Translations under genes and position numbers: made by a program
Origin: an uncultured Christensenella sp.
GTDB taxonomy: Bacteria; Bacillota; Clostridia; Christensenellales; Borkfalkiaceae
Direction: 5' to 3'
DNA: 64,000 bases
Assembly (NCBI GenBank): GCA_910586345.1
Contig: CAJUHC010000002.1
Coordinates: 1 to 64,000, forward strand
The notes under the pieces: model-generated
Databases searched by the model: none
What the model was told of the DNA's origin: nothing
Seen by the model: the letters and a program-made list of their open reading frames with translations, nothing else
Part shown: piece by piece, positions 1 to 8,900 of the stretch
Layout: the number at the start of each line of letters is the position of its first letter
Position numbering within the stretch: position 1 is the stretch's first letter

Positions 1-52
1 TGTAAATCTGACGTCTCCGACTTCGGTGGTTCGAATCCACCTCCTCCCACCA
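1..52 (+). tRNA. tRNA-Tyr (GTA), 3' part only
   Basis: The window opens inside a tRNA: anticodon bases TGTAAA, the 3' strand of the anticodon stem, a long variable arm, a T arm with loop TTCGAAT (stem GGTGG/CCACC), an acceptor 3' strand and an encoded CCA at 50-52. GTA flanked by T and AA with a long variable arm is the bacterial tRNA-Tyr pattern. The 5' half lies outside the window. Its last 15 nt (38-52) recur at 623-637. Confidence 0.9.
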
Positions 53-59
53 AAAATAC

Positions 60-90
60 CCCGAAACGAACTTTGTTTCGGGTTTAATTT
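60..90 (+). terminator. Intrinsic terminator after tRNA-Tyr
   Basis: Stem CCCGAAAC/GTTTCGGG (60-67 with 75-82) and then a T-rich run. It sits directly behind the CCA end, so it probably ends the tRNA transcript. Confidence 0.75.
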
Positions 91-109
91 ATTAAGGGAG
101 ATTGATATT

Positions 110-409
110 ATGGGTAAATTTTTCAGTAGCAAAATTTTTGTTTTTATCAGCACGTTTTTAACGCTTGCAATTGGTGGAATTGCCGGCTGGCTGTTGGGTT
201 ATCAGCCGGTAGTCAGTGGGTCTGTAAGCGGATGGAGCGGTTCTTGGGGCGGCAGTACCAGCGGAAGCACAAACACGAAATATGTTTTTCAAATTAAAAC
301 TGCTTGCGGATATTGGCTTTTGACTCTATTGATTGCGCTCGTGGTTTTGTTTTTGTGTATAACAATAAGAAAATTATATATAAATCACAAAATAAGTGCG
401 GATAATTAA
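110..409 (+). CDS. Small two-TM membrane protein, unknown function
   Basis: A 99-residue protein not assigned to a family. The ATG at 110 is preferred because AAGGGAG lies about 10 nt upstream; the longer reading from 26 would overlap the tRNA. Residues about 8-30 form one hydrophobic segment. Residues about 35-55 are a Gly/Ser/Trp-rich stretch, then a short polar part and a second hydrophobic segment near 66-86, with a basic C-terminal tail. The gene lies between the tRNA-Tyr terminator and the hairpin element, inside the segment bounded by the two copies of the tRNA 3' tail. It could be cargo of whatever produced that duplication. Confidence 0.6.
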   Translation: MGKFFSSKIFVFISTFLTLAIGGIAGWLLGYQPVVSGSVSGWSGSWGGSTSGSTNTKYVFQIKTACGYWLLTLLIALVVLFLCITIRKLYINHKISADN

Positions 410-431
410 TATAGCAATTTGTTTTAGGTTA

Positions 432-493
432 CTACCGCTCCACCAACAAAAGGAACAAGCAAAAGCTTGTTCCTTTTGTTGGTGGAGCGGTAG
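432..493. repeat. Perfect 29-bp inverted repeat (hairpin) with AAAA loop
   Basis: 432-460 is the exact reverse complement of 465-493, separated by AAAA. The right arm begins the tRNA-tail element at 480-637. No long T run follows, so a simple terminator role is unlikely. The reverse-strand ORF across 432-638 is best explained as a shadow of this repeat. Confidence 0.9.
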
Positions 494-637
494 CAGAAGA
501 AGCTATTCTGTTCGACTGAGCGAAGCGAGGTTTGCCGCGCGAGCGTAGCGACACTTTGCGCACTTTATTATAAAAATTCTTGTAATAGGCGCAAAGGCTC
601 CGCTTGCGGAAACCGCAATACACACCTCCTCCCACCA
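480..637 (+). other. Structured element ending in a copy of the tRNA-Tyr 3' tail
   Basis: The last 15 nt (623-637, CACCTCCTCCCACCA) repeat tRNA-Tyr 38-52. The first 8 nt (480-487) pair with 629-637 with one bulged C, closing the element. Inside are three hairpins: CAGAA/TTCTG (494-498 with 506-510), TTTGCGC/GCGCAAA (555-561 with 589-595) and TTGCGG/CCGCAA with loop AAA (604-618). A terminator follows at once. The same plan is seen behind tRNA-Leu at 36636-36764. It could be a non-coding RNA, an integration scar or a small mobile repeat; the sequence alone does not decide. Confidence 0.6.
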
Positions 638-640
638 CTT

Positions 641-673
641 AAAACCTAAAACAGTTTTGTTTTAGGTTTTTTT
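641..673 (+). terminator. Intrinsic terminator after the tRNA-tail element
   Basis: Stem AAAACCTAAAAC/GTTTTAGGTTTT (641-652 with 659-670) and a T run. The right arm also matches 418-430, on the other side of the element, in direct orientation, so the element is bracketed by a roughly 13-bp direct repeat. Confidence 0.75.
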
Positions 674-787
674 GCCGTTTTATCCTATGAATTGTCTAAT
701 GTTTGTTTCGTATTCGCTGTTTATGGGCAATACTTTTCCGTATTTATGTGCCATAATATTGTTACTAGACATAAGGAGATATTAATT

Positions 788-1252
788 ATGGATACGCAAA
801 AAATCGGGGCATTCTTAGCTGAATTGCGGAAAGAAAAAAATCTCACTCAAGATGAATTGGGCGAACAAATCGGTGTAACAAATAAAACAGTTTCGCGTTG
901 GGAAAACGGTAATTATTTACCGCCTGTGGAAACGCTACAAATTTTAAGCAAATTTTATGATGTGAGCATAAATGAAATATTAAACGGCGAACGCATAAAC
1001 GATAGCGATTATAAAAACATTTCGGAAGAAAACGTAAAATCCGCACTGAATAGAAGTAACGTCATTATACGCAAACACAAAAAAATTATGAATTGGATTA
1101 TTGCTATAGTCGTGGCTTTATTATATATTGTAATTAGTTTAATATCACAAAAATGGCAGTACACTTGGATTGTTTGGGTTGTGTATTGTGCATATCGCAC
1201 AATCGAAAATATTGTCAATCATTTTTTGAACATTCATATTAAGTATAAATAA
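788..1252 (+). CDS. XRE-family HTH regulator with C-terminal membrane segments
   Basis: A 154-residue protein. The ATG at 788 is chosen because AAGGAG lies at 772-777; upstream in-frame codons look non-coding. Residues about 5-60 form a Cro/CI-type helix-turn-helix with the usual LTQDELGEQIGVTNKTVSRWENG pattern (recognition helix near residues 27-37). Two hydrophobic segments follow (about 100-118 and 122-140), so the DNA-binding domain is probably tethered to the membrane. Regulators of this layout are common in Firmicutes next to small membrane or transport genes; no target is evident here. Confidence 0.85.
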   Translation: MDTQKIGAFLAELRKEKNLTQDELGEQIGVTNKTVSRWENGNYLPPVETLQILSKFYDVSINEILNGERINDSDYKNISEENVKSALNRSNVIIRKHKKIMNWIIAIVVALLYIVISLISQKWQYTWIVWVVYCAYRTIENIVNHFLNIHIKYK

Positions 1253-1291
1253 AAATTCGCTTCAGATAACTCTTGCTCCACTTGAAGTTAA

Positions 1292-1648
1292 TATAAGTAT
1301 GTTGCAAATCGATATATCTTTATTTTTGTTGCAAGTATAGGAACTTTGCTTAAAATAACTCCCGTCATAATGACTAACGAAAACGGCGAACTGAAATTGT
1401 TTGCGAAATGTATCGGGAGAAAAAAAGCTATAAAAACTATTCAAAAATTTATTTTGGAAAAAGCCGATTTGGACGTCAAAGAAAGAATTTACGTCGGTCA
1501 TACCGGTATAAAAGAAGACGCAGAAGAATTTGCCGAATTTATAAAAGAAACTACCTCTAATAAAGACGTTGTCGTCGATATAATCGACTATACAATGGGC
1601 TGTAACTGCGGTCCGTATACGCTTGCCGTTTTCGGAAAGTTAAAATAG
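1292..1648 (+). pseudogene. DegV-family fatty-acid-binding protein, C-terminal remnant
   Basis: The reading frame ends in a segment typical of DegV C-termini: IGTLLKITPVI, then GRKKAIKTIQKF, and finally DYTMGCNCGPYTLAVFGK (compare the usual GxxxGxHxGPGxxAxxF). The N-terminal two thirds, including the serine-containing fatty-acid pocket, are missing. In-frame the sequence is open only from 1292, after a TAA at 1289, and the usual segment before the IGTLL motif is scrambled. The only start codon available is a TTG at 1346. This is best read as the decayed 3' end of a degV gene. The adjacent gene is also broken, so the stretch appears to be eroding. Confidence 0.7.
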
Positions 1649-1777
1649 TAAACGCCGAAAAAATTACTTCCGCTAAGCTCAATCTTGATTTTTGAACGCA
1701 CTGAATTGTTGAAAAAACGTTTTAAATGTTGTAAAATATATTTTGTAAAAATCGTAAAAATCAAAGAGGCTTTTACC

Positions 1778-2338
1778 GTGAGCGAAATTTTGAAATTCGA
1801 AAACAGAACTCAATTCAGAAATTGGCTGAATTTACATTGTCTGTCTAATGACGGCGTCCGGCTATTATTCGATAAGACCGAAAAACAGACGACGATAACC
1901 GCCGAAGAAGCTTTGGAAGAAGCCCTGTGCTTCGGCTGGATAGACTGACAAATACAAAGAATCGACGACGCGACTTATAAAAAATATTTTTCCGTTCGTC
2001 GGGCAAAAAGTAAATGGTCGGCAAAAAATAAAGCTTTGACAAATAATCTGGAAGAACGCGGACTTATGACCGGTTTCGGGAGAAAGAAAATCGAAGAAGC
2101 CAAACAGAACGGACAATGGAACGCACCTGAACCCGCCGCCGTAACGGACGAACAAATAGCGTTATTGACCGACGTTTTGAGAGTTTACGAGCCTGCCTGC
2201 ACAAACTTTCAAGCGATGCCTTTATCGGTAAAGAAAACATACGTAAAAGCGTATTTAGACGCAAAAACGGATACGGGACGAGAAAAACGAATTGTGGGAA
2301 TTGTTGACAGACTTAACAAAAATCTTAAACCTATGTAA
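1778..2338 (+). pseudogene. YdeI/OmdA-family protein interrupted by one in-frame TGA
   Basis: Two parts in the same frame join into one protein of about 186 residues. The GTG at 1778 follows AAAGAGG. The first part ends EEALCFGWID, then TGA at 1946-1948, then QIQRIDDATYKKYFSVRRAKSKWSAKN. In the YdeI/OmpD-associated family the motif is normally WIDGQ, so a single GGA-to-TGA change explains the break. The downstream half is intact up to its TAA at 2336-2338. TGA is an ordinary stop elsewhere in this window, for example where rdgB ends on yfcE. A recent nonsense mutation or a base error is therefore likelier than recoding. The family is linked to stress or bacteriocin tolerance; the role here is unknown. 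Confidence 0.75.
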
Positions 2339-2359
2339 ACTATCGGAGGAGAATATACA

Positions 2360-2773
2360 ATGGATAAAACACGAATATTGCAATTTATAGCCGAACAGAA
2401 AACCGCTTTTATCGCTTCCGTCAACGAACAAGGTTATCCCGTAATACGAGCTATGCTTGCGCCCCGTAAAATAGACGGAAACGAAATTTATTTTACTACG
2501 AACACGTCGTCTAATAAAATCAAACAGTATTCAGCAAACGATAAGGCTTGTATCTATTTTTATAAACGCGGAAAATTCAAGTATCAAGGCGTTGCTATTA
2601 TAGGCGAAATGCAAGTTTGCACCGACCAAAATACAAAAGAAAAAATGTGGCGTTTCGGCGATAAACTGTTTTATAAAAAAGGCGTAACCGACCCGGATTA
2701 TTGTGTATTGAAATTTACGGGTAAAACAGCCGAATATTATTGCGATTTCAAAATCGAAACGATAGAATTATAA
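2360..2773 (+). CDS. Pyridoxamine 5'-phosphate oxidase-like flavin protein
   Basis: A 137-residue protein of the PNPOx-like split-barrel superfamily (general stress protein 26 type). The N-terminal helix (ILQFIAEQKTAFIASVNEQGYPVIRAM) leads into a beta-barrel with NEIYFTTNTSSNKIKQYSANDKACIYFY, the usual strand-and-turn signature that contacts the flavin phosphate. It is too short to be a full pyridoxine oxidase, so it is probably an FMN- or F420-type binding protein of unknown substrate. GGAGGA lies before the ATG. It follows the broken YdeI-like gene by 21 nt and may once have been co-transcribed with it. Confidence 0.85.
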   Translation: MDKTRILQFIAEQKTAFIASVNEQGYPVIRAMLAPRKIDGNEIYFTTNTSSNKIKQYSANDKACIYFYKRGKFKYQGVAIIGEMQVCTDQNTKEKMWRFGDKLFYKKGVTDPDYCVLKFTGKTAEYYCDFKIETIEL

Positions 2774-2822
2774 ATTTAAGTTCCATTTTTATTCGGTTTG
2801 ATTAAACGCTATTTCAACGTTT

Positions 2823-2857
2823 AAAAACAGGCGCGGACAAAGTCCGCGCCTGTTTTT
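2823..2857. terminator. Bidirectional intrinsic terminator
   Basis: A 16-bp stem (2823-2838 with 2842-2857) with GCGCGGAC/GTCCGCGC core, loop AAA, A-run on the left and T-run on the right. It separates the plus-strand PNPOx gene from the convergent GH16 gene. Confidence 0.9.
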
Positions 2858-2911
2858 GATTTGCCGTTAAACGGCGCTGTTTTCAATTATGCGCCTCAAA
2901 GCGCAACGCGC

Positions 2912-3865
2912 TTAATCAGACGACGGCGCATACGCAAACCATTTATACTGCGCCGTAGCGGGCAAAGCAGAATTGTCAAGCGCGCCAAGCCAACCGTCCA
3001 CGCCTATACCGTTCCATACGTTCATCATAATCTGCATAGAATGAGACGGAAGCGCCTTTTCAGAGGTTGCCGCCGCGCGGTATACCGCCACGCCGTCTAC
3101 GTACCATACTATGCCGTCCGCGCTCCAATCGAAAGCGTATTCGTGGAAATCCAATGAAGCGTCGAAACCGAGTTCAAAGACGAATTCGCTGTTACCTTTG
3201 CCGTTAGTGTAAAAATTGAACTGGACCACAGACGTATTTTTACCCAAAAATTCAATATCGATTTCATCCCATACGGGTTCGTTGGTATAAGTAAAAAACG
3301 ACGAAACGACGCCAGAGCATTTCGCGGGCTTCATACAAACCGAATAAAAACCGTAAGAATATTTGCCTTTCGAACGGTATTCCGCTCCGGCGTAGCCGCT
3401 TCCCTCTTTGGAAACCGACATACTCATTATCCCGTTTTTGACAGCAGCGCTGTTTTTGCGCCAGGTACAGTTAAACATATCGCCGTTGGAATAACCGTCC
3501 GCCCAGATAAATTCGGACGATGCGCCCTGCGAAAAACGCACGATTTTTTCATTTTCTTCGGTAAGCCTGTCAGGAATTCCCGCCGCTGACTCGTGCGGAG
3601 TAAAAGAGGGTTTATCGGGTTTACCGTTCCCGTTTCCTTCGTCTTCTTCGTCATTATCGTTATCCTCCCCGCCTCCGACGTTATCGCCGTCCTCATTGTT
3701 ATCACCGCCGTTGAGTTCGTCGTCTTTATCCGAAGGTAGCTCTTCTTCGTTCGACGGAGGGGTTACAGCCTCATTAAATAAACCGCAGCCCGCGACGGAA
3801 GTTGCGGCAGTAATCACGAATATGCACGATACGAGAGCAATCAGCAACTTATATAATTTTTTCAT
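2912..3865 (-). CDS. GH16 beta-glucanase (licheninase-type) lipoprotein
   Basis: A 317-residue secreted lipoprotein. The signal peptide covers residues 1-26 with lipobox VAGC and acceptor Cys27. A very acidic Asp/Asn/Gly linker (about 36-85) follows. The GH16 domain covers about 100-310 and carries the catalytic motif EIDIE (E201, D203, E205; nucleophile and acid/base glutamates) inside WDEIDIEFLG. Family members hydrolyse beta-1,3-1,4- or beta-1,3-glucans. The protein probably acts on the outer face of the membrane. The ATG at 3865 follows AGGAAAGG. It lies downstream of the Ig-like lipoprotein and the GH3 enzyme, consistent with a glucan-degrading cluster, although a terminator at 3915-3948 lies between. 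Confidence 0.92.
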   Translation of the reverse strand: MKKLYKLLIALVSCIFVITAATSVAGCGLFNEAVTPPSNEEELPSDKDDELNGGDNNEDGDNVGGGEDNDNDEEDEGNGNGKPDKPSFTPHESAAGIPDRLTEENEKIVRFSQGASSEFIWADGYSNGDMFNCTWRKNSAAVKNGIMSMSVSKEGSGYAGAEYRSKGKYSYGFYSVCMKPAKCSGVVSSFFTYTNEPVWDEIDIEFLGKNTSVVQFNFYTNGKGNSEFVFELGFDASLDFHEYAFDWSADGIVWYVDGVAVYRAAATSEKALPSHSMQIMMNVWNGIGVDGWLGALDNSALPATAQYKWFAYAPSSD

Positions 3866-3914
3866 ATTTACCTTTCCTGTTTATAAATAAAAACCGCTTG
3901 AAGTCAATTTATTT

Positions 3915-3948
3915 AATAAACGCTATTCCTTTCGAAATAGCGTTTATT
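3915..3948. terminator. Hairpin terminator between the two lipoprotein genes
   Basis: A 13-bp stem (3915-3927 with 3936-3948), AATAAACGCTATT and its complement, loop of 8 nt. It lies just beyond the stop of the Ig-like lipoprotein. Confidence 0.7.
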
Positions 3949-3988
3949 TTTATCCTGTAATTGCGTTAAGCTTTTACGCTATCTTAAT

Positions 3989-5857
3989 TTACTCCGCCGT
4001 CACGTTTTCAACCTTGATAGCAACGCAACCGTAGTTGTACGCCTGACCCCAGTTAGTGTCTGCGGTGCTCTCAAAATCTTCGCCTGCCTGATAATTGACG
4101 ATTGAATACTTCTTATCACCTACGGTAATGCTTGCGCCGGGAACCGCGCTTTCTTTGTCAAGTTTAAGGTCTCTGTACTTGTTATCGCTGTAACCGTCGT
4201 CACTAGGAAGTTTCTCGGTAAAGTGTGCGCTGTAAGCGCCGGTGCTTCCGTCAGAAGTAGAATCAACGGTAAGACGGGTTATATCGTACTTGATTAAGAA
4301 AGTGCCGTCTTCTTCGTTTATGGTAACCGAAACTCTGGTAAAGCCGAAAAGCTTCCACCCGCCGCTGCATTCCTGAAGGTCGAACGGGGTTGCGTTAAGC
4401 CAAGCCTTAGCCGCATTAACGTCGTCGAACGCATCTAATTTAACCGTACCCGCAAGGTTGAAGATTGCCTTGCCGTCCTCCACTGTGAGCGTAACGCCCG
4501 TTGCAACGGCAACGTCAGCAGCAAGCGCTTCGGGCGCTTCGGGAATTACGGGAGCGTCGGGGTCTACGTAACCGTCGAGTTTTGTTTCGTCGTCAACCCA
4601 TTTGTGCGTAGATTCGCCCAAATCTTTATACTGAATATCGTAAATTGAAACTTTAACGACGTTGCCCGTTTCTTCGCCGTCCTGAGGAGCGGAAAGCAGA
4701 CCGAGAAGAATATTAACCGCGGTTTCAACGTTGTCATATACCCCGTTAGCATAGATTGCTCCGCTGTCGCCGTGTCTGAAACGAACGGTAATTTCTTTCT
4801 CTTCGTTTGCAACTACTTCGGACTTATGATTCTCTTCGTTATCTTCGTCCATTTCGTAACCGATTTCGTTATCATCGTAGGGATTGATAACGACCGTGCC
4901 GGCAGTGTTGGATAAGATTTTTAATTTAATTTCGTAATTGTGGTTAGCTTCAAGCTTACCCTCGTTACCCGTACTGCTGCGATAGAAAAGCTGAATCGCG
5001 GCGTCGTGAGGTCCGGGAGCCATAGAACCTGCGTACTTGTCAACCGAGAAAGTAATGTTCATTTTGCCTGCGCCGATGTAGTTATAACCTTCGGAAGGAG
5101 TTCCCTCTTCGTAAGGTTCGGTATAAGCGCTGTAAATAGTTGTGTTAGACCAGTTGTAAGCTTTGTCGCCCCAATATCCCCAAGTATCCGCGGGAGTTTT
5201 GTTCTGCTCGAAAGTTTCCATTAATTCGGCGCCTTCGATTTCTTTAACTACTACGGTTACGGAAGCAGACTGCTCTCCGCCGCCCACGCGTTTAGCCGTA
5301 ATAACCGCTTCGCCGGGGTTAACGCCGCTGATAACGCCGTTATTAACGGATACGATACCCTGATTAGCGGTAGTCCAGGCAATCTGTTCGTTTTCCAATT
5401 CCGCGTCGTTTTTGAAAACCTTTGCGCCGAGGGTTAAGGTATCGTCGACTTCGAGTTCGATTTTACCGTCTGCGTTGGGTTCGTAACCGGAAATTTTCAC
5501 TTCGACAGCGTTAACGGTTACGTTGCAGGTTGCGGTAAAATCGCCGTATGTAGCCGTGATTTTGGCGGTACCTCTCGACCTGCCCGAAACCATACCTCTC
5601 GTAACGGAGGCAACTTCCTGATTGTCGGAAGCCCAGGTTACGTCGCCTGCTTTGAGCTCGGCTGTGGTTTCGTCGTCGTAGGTTGCGGTTACAACAATCT
5701 TAGCCGCGTCGCCCGTTTCGATTTCTACCGTAGCAGGGTTAACGGCAATAGCCGTAACGGCGGGAGTTTTTTCGTCTCCACACGCAGCCAACGAAAATAC
5801 TATCGAAAGCGACAGTACGGCGGCAAGTGCAGAGAGAAACAGCTTTTTGAGTTTCAT
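3989..5857 (-). CDS. Lipoprotein with two bacterial Ig-like (BIG2) domains
   Basis: A 622-residue exported lipoprotein. The signal peptide ends in LAAC (acceptor Cys26). Two BIG2-type beta-sandwich repeats follow at about 33-116 and 118-206; each ends in the usual GxAxIT motif (SRGTAKITATYG, NPGEAVITAKRV). The central region, about 215-420, starts ETFEQNKTPADTWGYWGD and resembles a jelly-roll carbohydrate-binding module. The C-terminal part (about 460-620) is a further beta-rich unit of unknown kind. No catalytic motif is visible, so a glycan-binding surface protein is the likeliest role. AAGGAG precedes the ATG. It lies 49 nt downstream of the GH3 gene and is probably in its operon. Confidence 0.75.
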   Translation of the reverse strand: MKLKKLFLSALAAVLSLSIVFSLAACGDEKTPAVTAIAVNPATVEIETGDAAKIVVTATYDDETTAELKAGDVTWASDNQEVASVTRGMVSGRSRGTAKITATYGDFTATCNVTVNAVEVKISGYEPNADGKIELEVDDTLTLGAKVFKNDAELENEQIAWTTANQGIVSVNNGVISGVNPGEAVITAKRVGGGEQSASVTVVVKEIEGAELMETFEQNKTPADTWGYWGDKAYNWSNTTIYSAYTEPYEEGTPSEGYNYIGAGKMNITFSVDKYAGSMAPGPHDAAIQLFYRSSTGNEGKLEANHNYEIKLKILSNTAGTVVINPYDDNEIGYEMDEDNEENHKSEVVANEEKEITVRFRHGDSGAIYANGVYDNVETAVNILLGLLSAPQDGEETGNVVKVSIYDIQYKDLGESTHKWVDDETKLDGYVDPDAPVIPEAPEALAADVAVATGVTLTVEDGKAIFNLAGTVKLDAFDDVNAAKAWLNATPFDLQECSGGWKLFGFTRVSVTINEEDGTFLIKYDITRLTVDSTSDGSTGAYSAHFTEKLPSDDGYSDNKYRDLKLDKESAVPGASITVGDKKYSIVNYQAGEDFESTADTNWGQAYNYGCVAIKVENVTAE

Positions 5858-5906
5858 ATAAATATCTCCTTTTTAATAATTTCCCGATTTAACCGTTCAA
5901 CGAACA

Positions 5907-8900
5907 TTATTGTTCGTCTTCAGGCGTTTCGGCAGATTCAGCCGCGTCTGCGGTTAAAGAATTTGCCGTTTTTTTGTTTTTCATTATGTTTTTCACTAAG
6001 AAGTAAGCCATTACGGCGATACCCGCCGCCAAAACAAGTTCGACAGCCACGACGCCCGCAACCCACGCAAGGTTGTATTGAGCGCCCTTATTTATATCGA
6101 TTTCGGCGCTAGGGTCAAAACTCTTAGCAGCGTTTTGCGTATCTACGAACGTCCATAAAACGTCGTGAGCGACTCTCTCGGCAACCTTATAACCGGTATC
6201 GTTTTTAATGGTATTGAATACCGTATCAGTAAGACCGTTGGTCAACCAGATACTGTTGCCTGCCCAAATTCCTCTGTAAGGGGGCATATAGCTTTCACCC
6301 GAGTTCATCCAGTCGGTTACCGCGCTTCCGCAGAAGCCCCATTCGTCCCTGACGATTTCGGTCATAACGCCGTAGTTTGCGCCCGACCAGACTCTGCCCA
6401 AGCGGTTCATACTCGTCATAAGAGCGTTGCCGCCGCCTTCCTTAATCATAATTTCAAAAGGTTTAAGGTAAATTTCGCGAAGCGTCTGCTCGGTAAGGAA
6501 AGTGAACAATCCTTCGCGATTGTACTCCGTATCGTTTACGACGAAATGTTTTACGTACGAATAAACACCCATATCCTTCGCGCCGGACACGGTTCCCGCG
6601 CAGATTTTCCCCGCAAGAACGCCGTCCTCGGAATAATATTCGCCGTTTCTTCCGCCGAAAGGATTGCGGTGCGTATTCGCGCCGGGCGCGTACCAGCCGT
6701 ACAAACCGTCGACGGAATCTTTTTCTCTGCCCACGCTTCGTCCTAACGCAACCGCCGATTTCGTATTCCACGTCTGCGCAAGCATCGTTCCGCTGGGATA
6801 AGCCATAAATTCACAGCTCGTGCCTTCACCGCCCGTTACGCGGGTGTTAAAGCCGAGAGGTCCGTCCAAATCGACGAATTCTTTTTTACCGATACTCGGA
6901 ATTGCGTTGGTTTTGAAATAGCCGTCGCTGACCAATCCCGCAAGTTCGCTGTTGGATATATTTGCAATCAGCAACTCCCAGACGTCGTCGTCGTAATCGG
7001 TCGTATCCATAACGTCTTCGAGTTTTAAATTATTTCCGCCCGCCGAAACGTCGCGCTTAGTGCCGAGTCCGCCGTCGGCGTCAGTATAACCCGCGTACGC
7101 TAACTGTTCCTCGGTGGGTGCAACCAACTTGGCAACTCTCAAAGCCTCGTCGGTCATATTTCTTGCGGTTTTTATCTTTTCGGGATAAGTCGATTTGAAA
7201 TCGGCGCGCGATAAGTATTTGACTCCTCCGCCGTTTTCGTGGCTTCCGTCAAGGTCGGCTTCGTCGATAGTTTTATCGTTGTTTTTGCCGTCCTTATTTG
7301 TGAAACGGTTTTCCACGCTACTGCCCGTCGTTTCGTCTTTATCGTAGGTATAGCCGTTTGCGGGAACGGTATAATTCAACACCGAAGAACCGCTCGACAT
7401 ATCCGCCGCCTCGTGCGAGTTTTTCATAAGGCGTAGCTGATAGTCGCCTCCGTCAAGCTCGTAACCTGTGTGACCGTTATTATTTTTGTCGTAACAGTCG
7501 TACGAAGACATACCCTGCGCGCTGACCGAAAGCGTTACCACGTCGAAACCGCCCGGCTGAATAACTCCGGTCTTTGCAAAATCGGCAAGGTTTACGGAAG
7601 CTTTTTCAATACCGCCCTTTATATATTGGGGAGTGTAGTAAAGCTGTACCACGTCCGCGCCGGGGTAAGTTTTGCTGTTGTTTTTTACTTTAACGGTAAT
7701 TTCGATTTTATCGTCCGATTTAAGTTCCGAACCCGAGGGAATACTTACGTCCGTAATTTCCCATTCGAAGTCCGCGTATGTAAGTCCGTATCCGAAAGGA
7801 TATTGAACGACGCCGTCGTAACCTTTTCCGTATTGGTTATCCACGCCTGACCAATAGCCTTCCGCATCCGCGGTTTCAAACCACTTATAGCCGACGTAAA
7901 TTCCTTCCGAATAGTCCACGTAAGCTTTAAAACGCGAATCTCTTTCGGCTTTGCGGTTTTCGTAAACGGTTCCCGCACCCACTTCGCCGTTGCCTTTATT
8001 ACCCTGGTTTACAGCCGAAGGAGTAGTGCCGATAATGTCGTAAGCGTAGGTGTCTACCGTTCTGCCCGAGGGTGAAACCAGTTTCTTCTCGGTGATAACG
8101 TTGCCGTCGGCGTCTTTTTTATAAACGGGCGTACCGTCTTCGTTGTATTTAACGTTGCCGTCTTCGTCAAGCTCGGGCACTGCCTCTTCCTTCTCTCCGC
8201 GAAGAACGTTTATAAGACCGTTAACTCCAGAAAGTCCCGTAATACCGACGAGAAGCGCGCCGTCGATTTCCTCGCTCTCGATAAAGCCCGTTTCCATAGT
8301 GTTGGCAGTATTTAGTACGACGATGACTTTTTCGCAAAGCTCGGTTGCGGCTTTAATCATATTTTCTTCGTAGGGAGAAAGCTGAAGATAATGTCTGTCG
8401 TTAAAAGTCTTTTTTGTATTCTTTCCCGCTTCGGTCTGTCTTACCTGTTCGGTTGCGGACAAGTCCTTGCTTTCACTGCCCGTTCTGCCGATAACGACAA
8501 GACCGACTCCGCTATCTATAACGTCGCTTTTTATAGCCTCGGTAATGTAATCGTTATAGCTCGGCTCGCGCAATACGAAAATTTCTTCCGAACCGAATCT
8601 GACGCCGCCCCTGTATTCCAAGTAGTCCTGTTCGCCGTAAACTTTTACGTGAGCGGTATAATAATCTTTGTATAAATTGTAAAGGTTCTCGTTATACTTG
8701 ATGCCAGCCGCTTCCAAAGCAGGAAACAGTTTGACTTTCTGAAGGTCGGTGTTCGCATAGCCAGAGCCGAAAGCCATAGTCATCCAATCGTAGCCCGCCC
8801 AACCGAACACGTTAACCCCCTTATCGAGTTCCTGACTTGTAAGAGGCAAAGCCGCGTTGCCTTTATCGTCTTTTTCGTTTTTCAAAAGCACAACGCCTTC

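Noticed and set aside
432..638. Reverse-strand 68-residue ORF across the repeat
   Set aside because: It is a translation of the hairpin and the tRNA-tail copy, has no ribosome-binding site and shows no protein-like pattern.
1946..1948. TGA read as glycine (alternative genetic code)
   Set aside because: TGA serves as a normal stop in several intact genes of the window (rdgB, prmA, rubrerythrin), so a code change is not supported.
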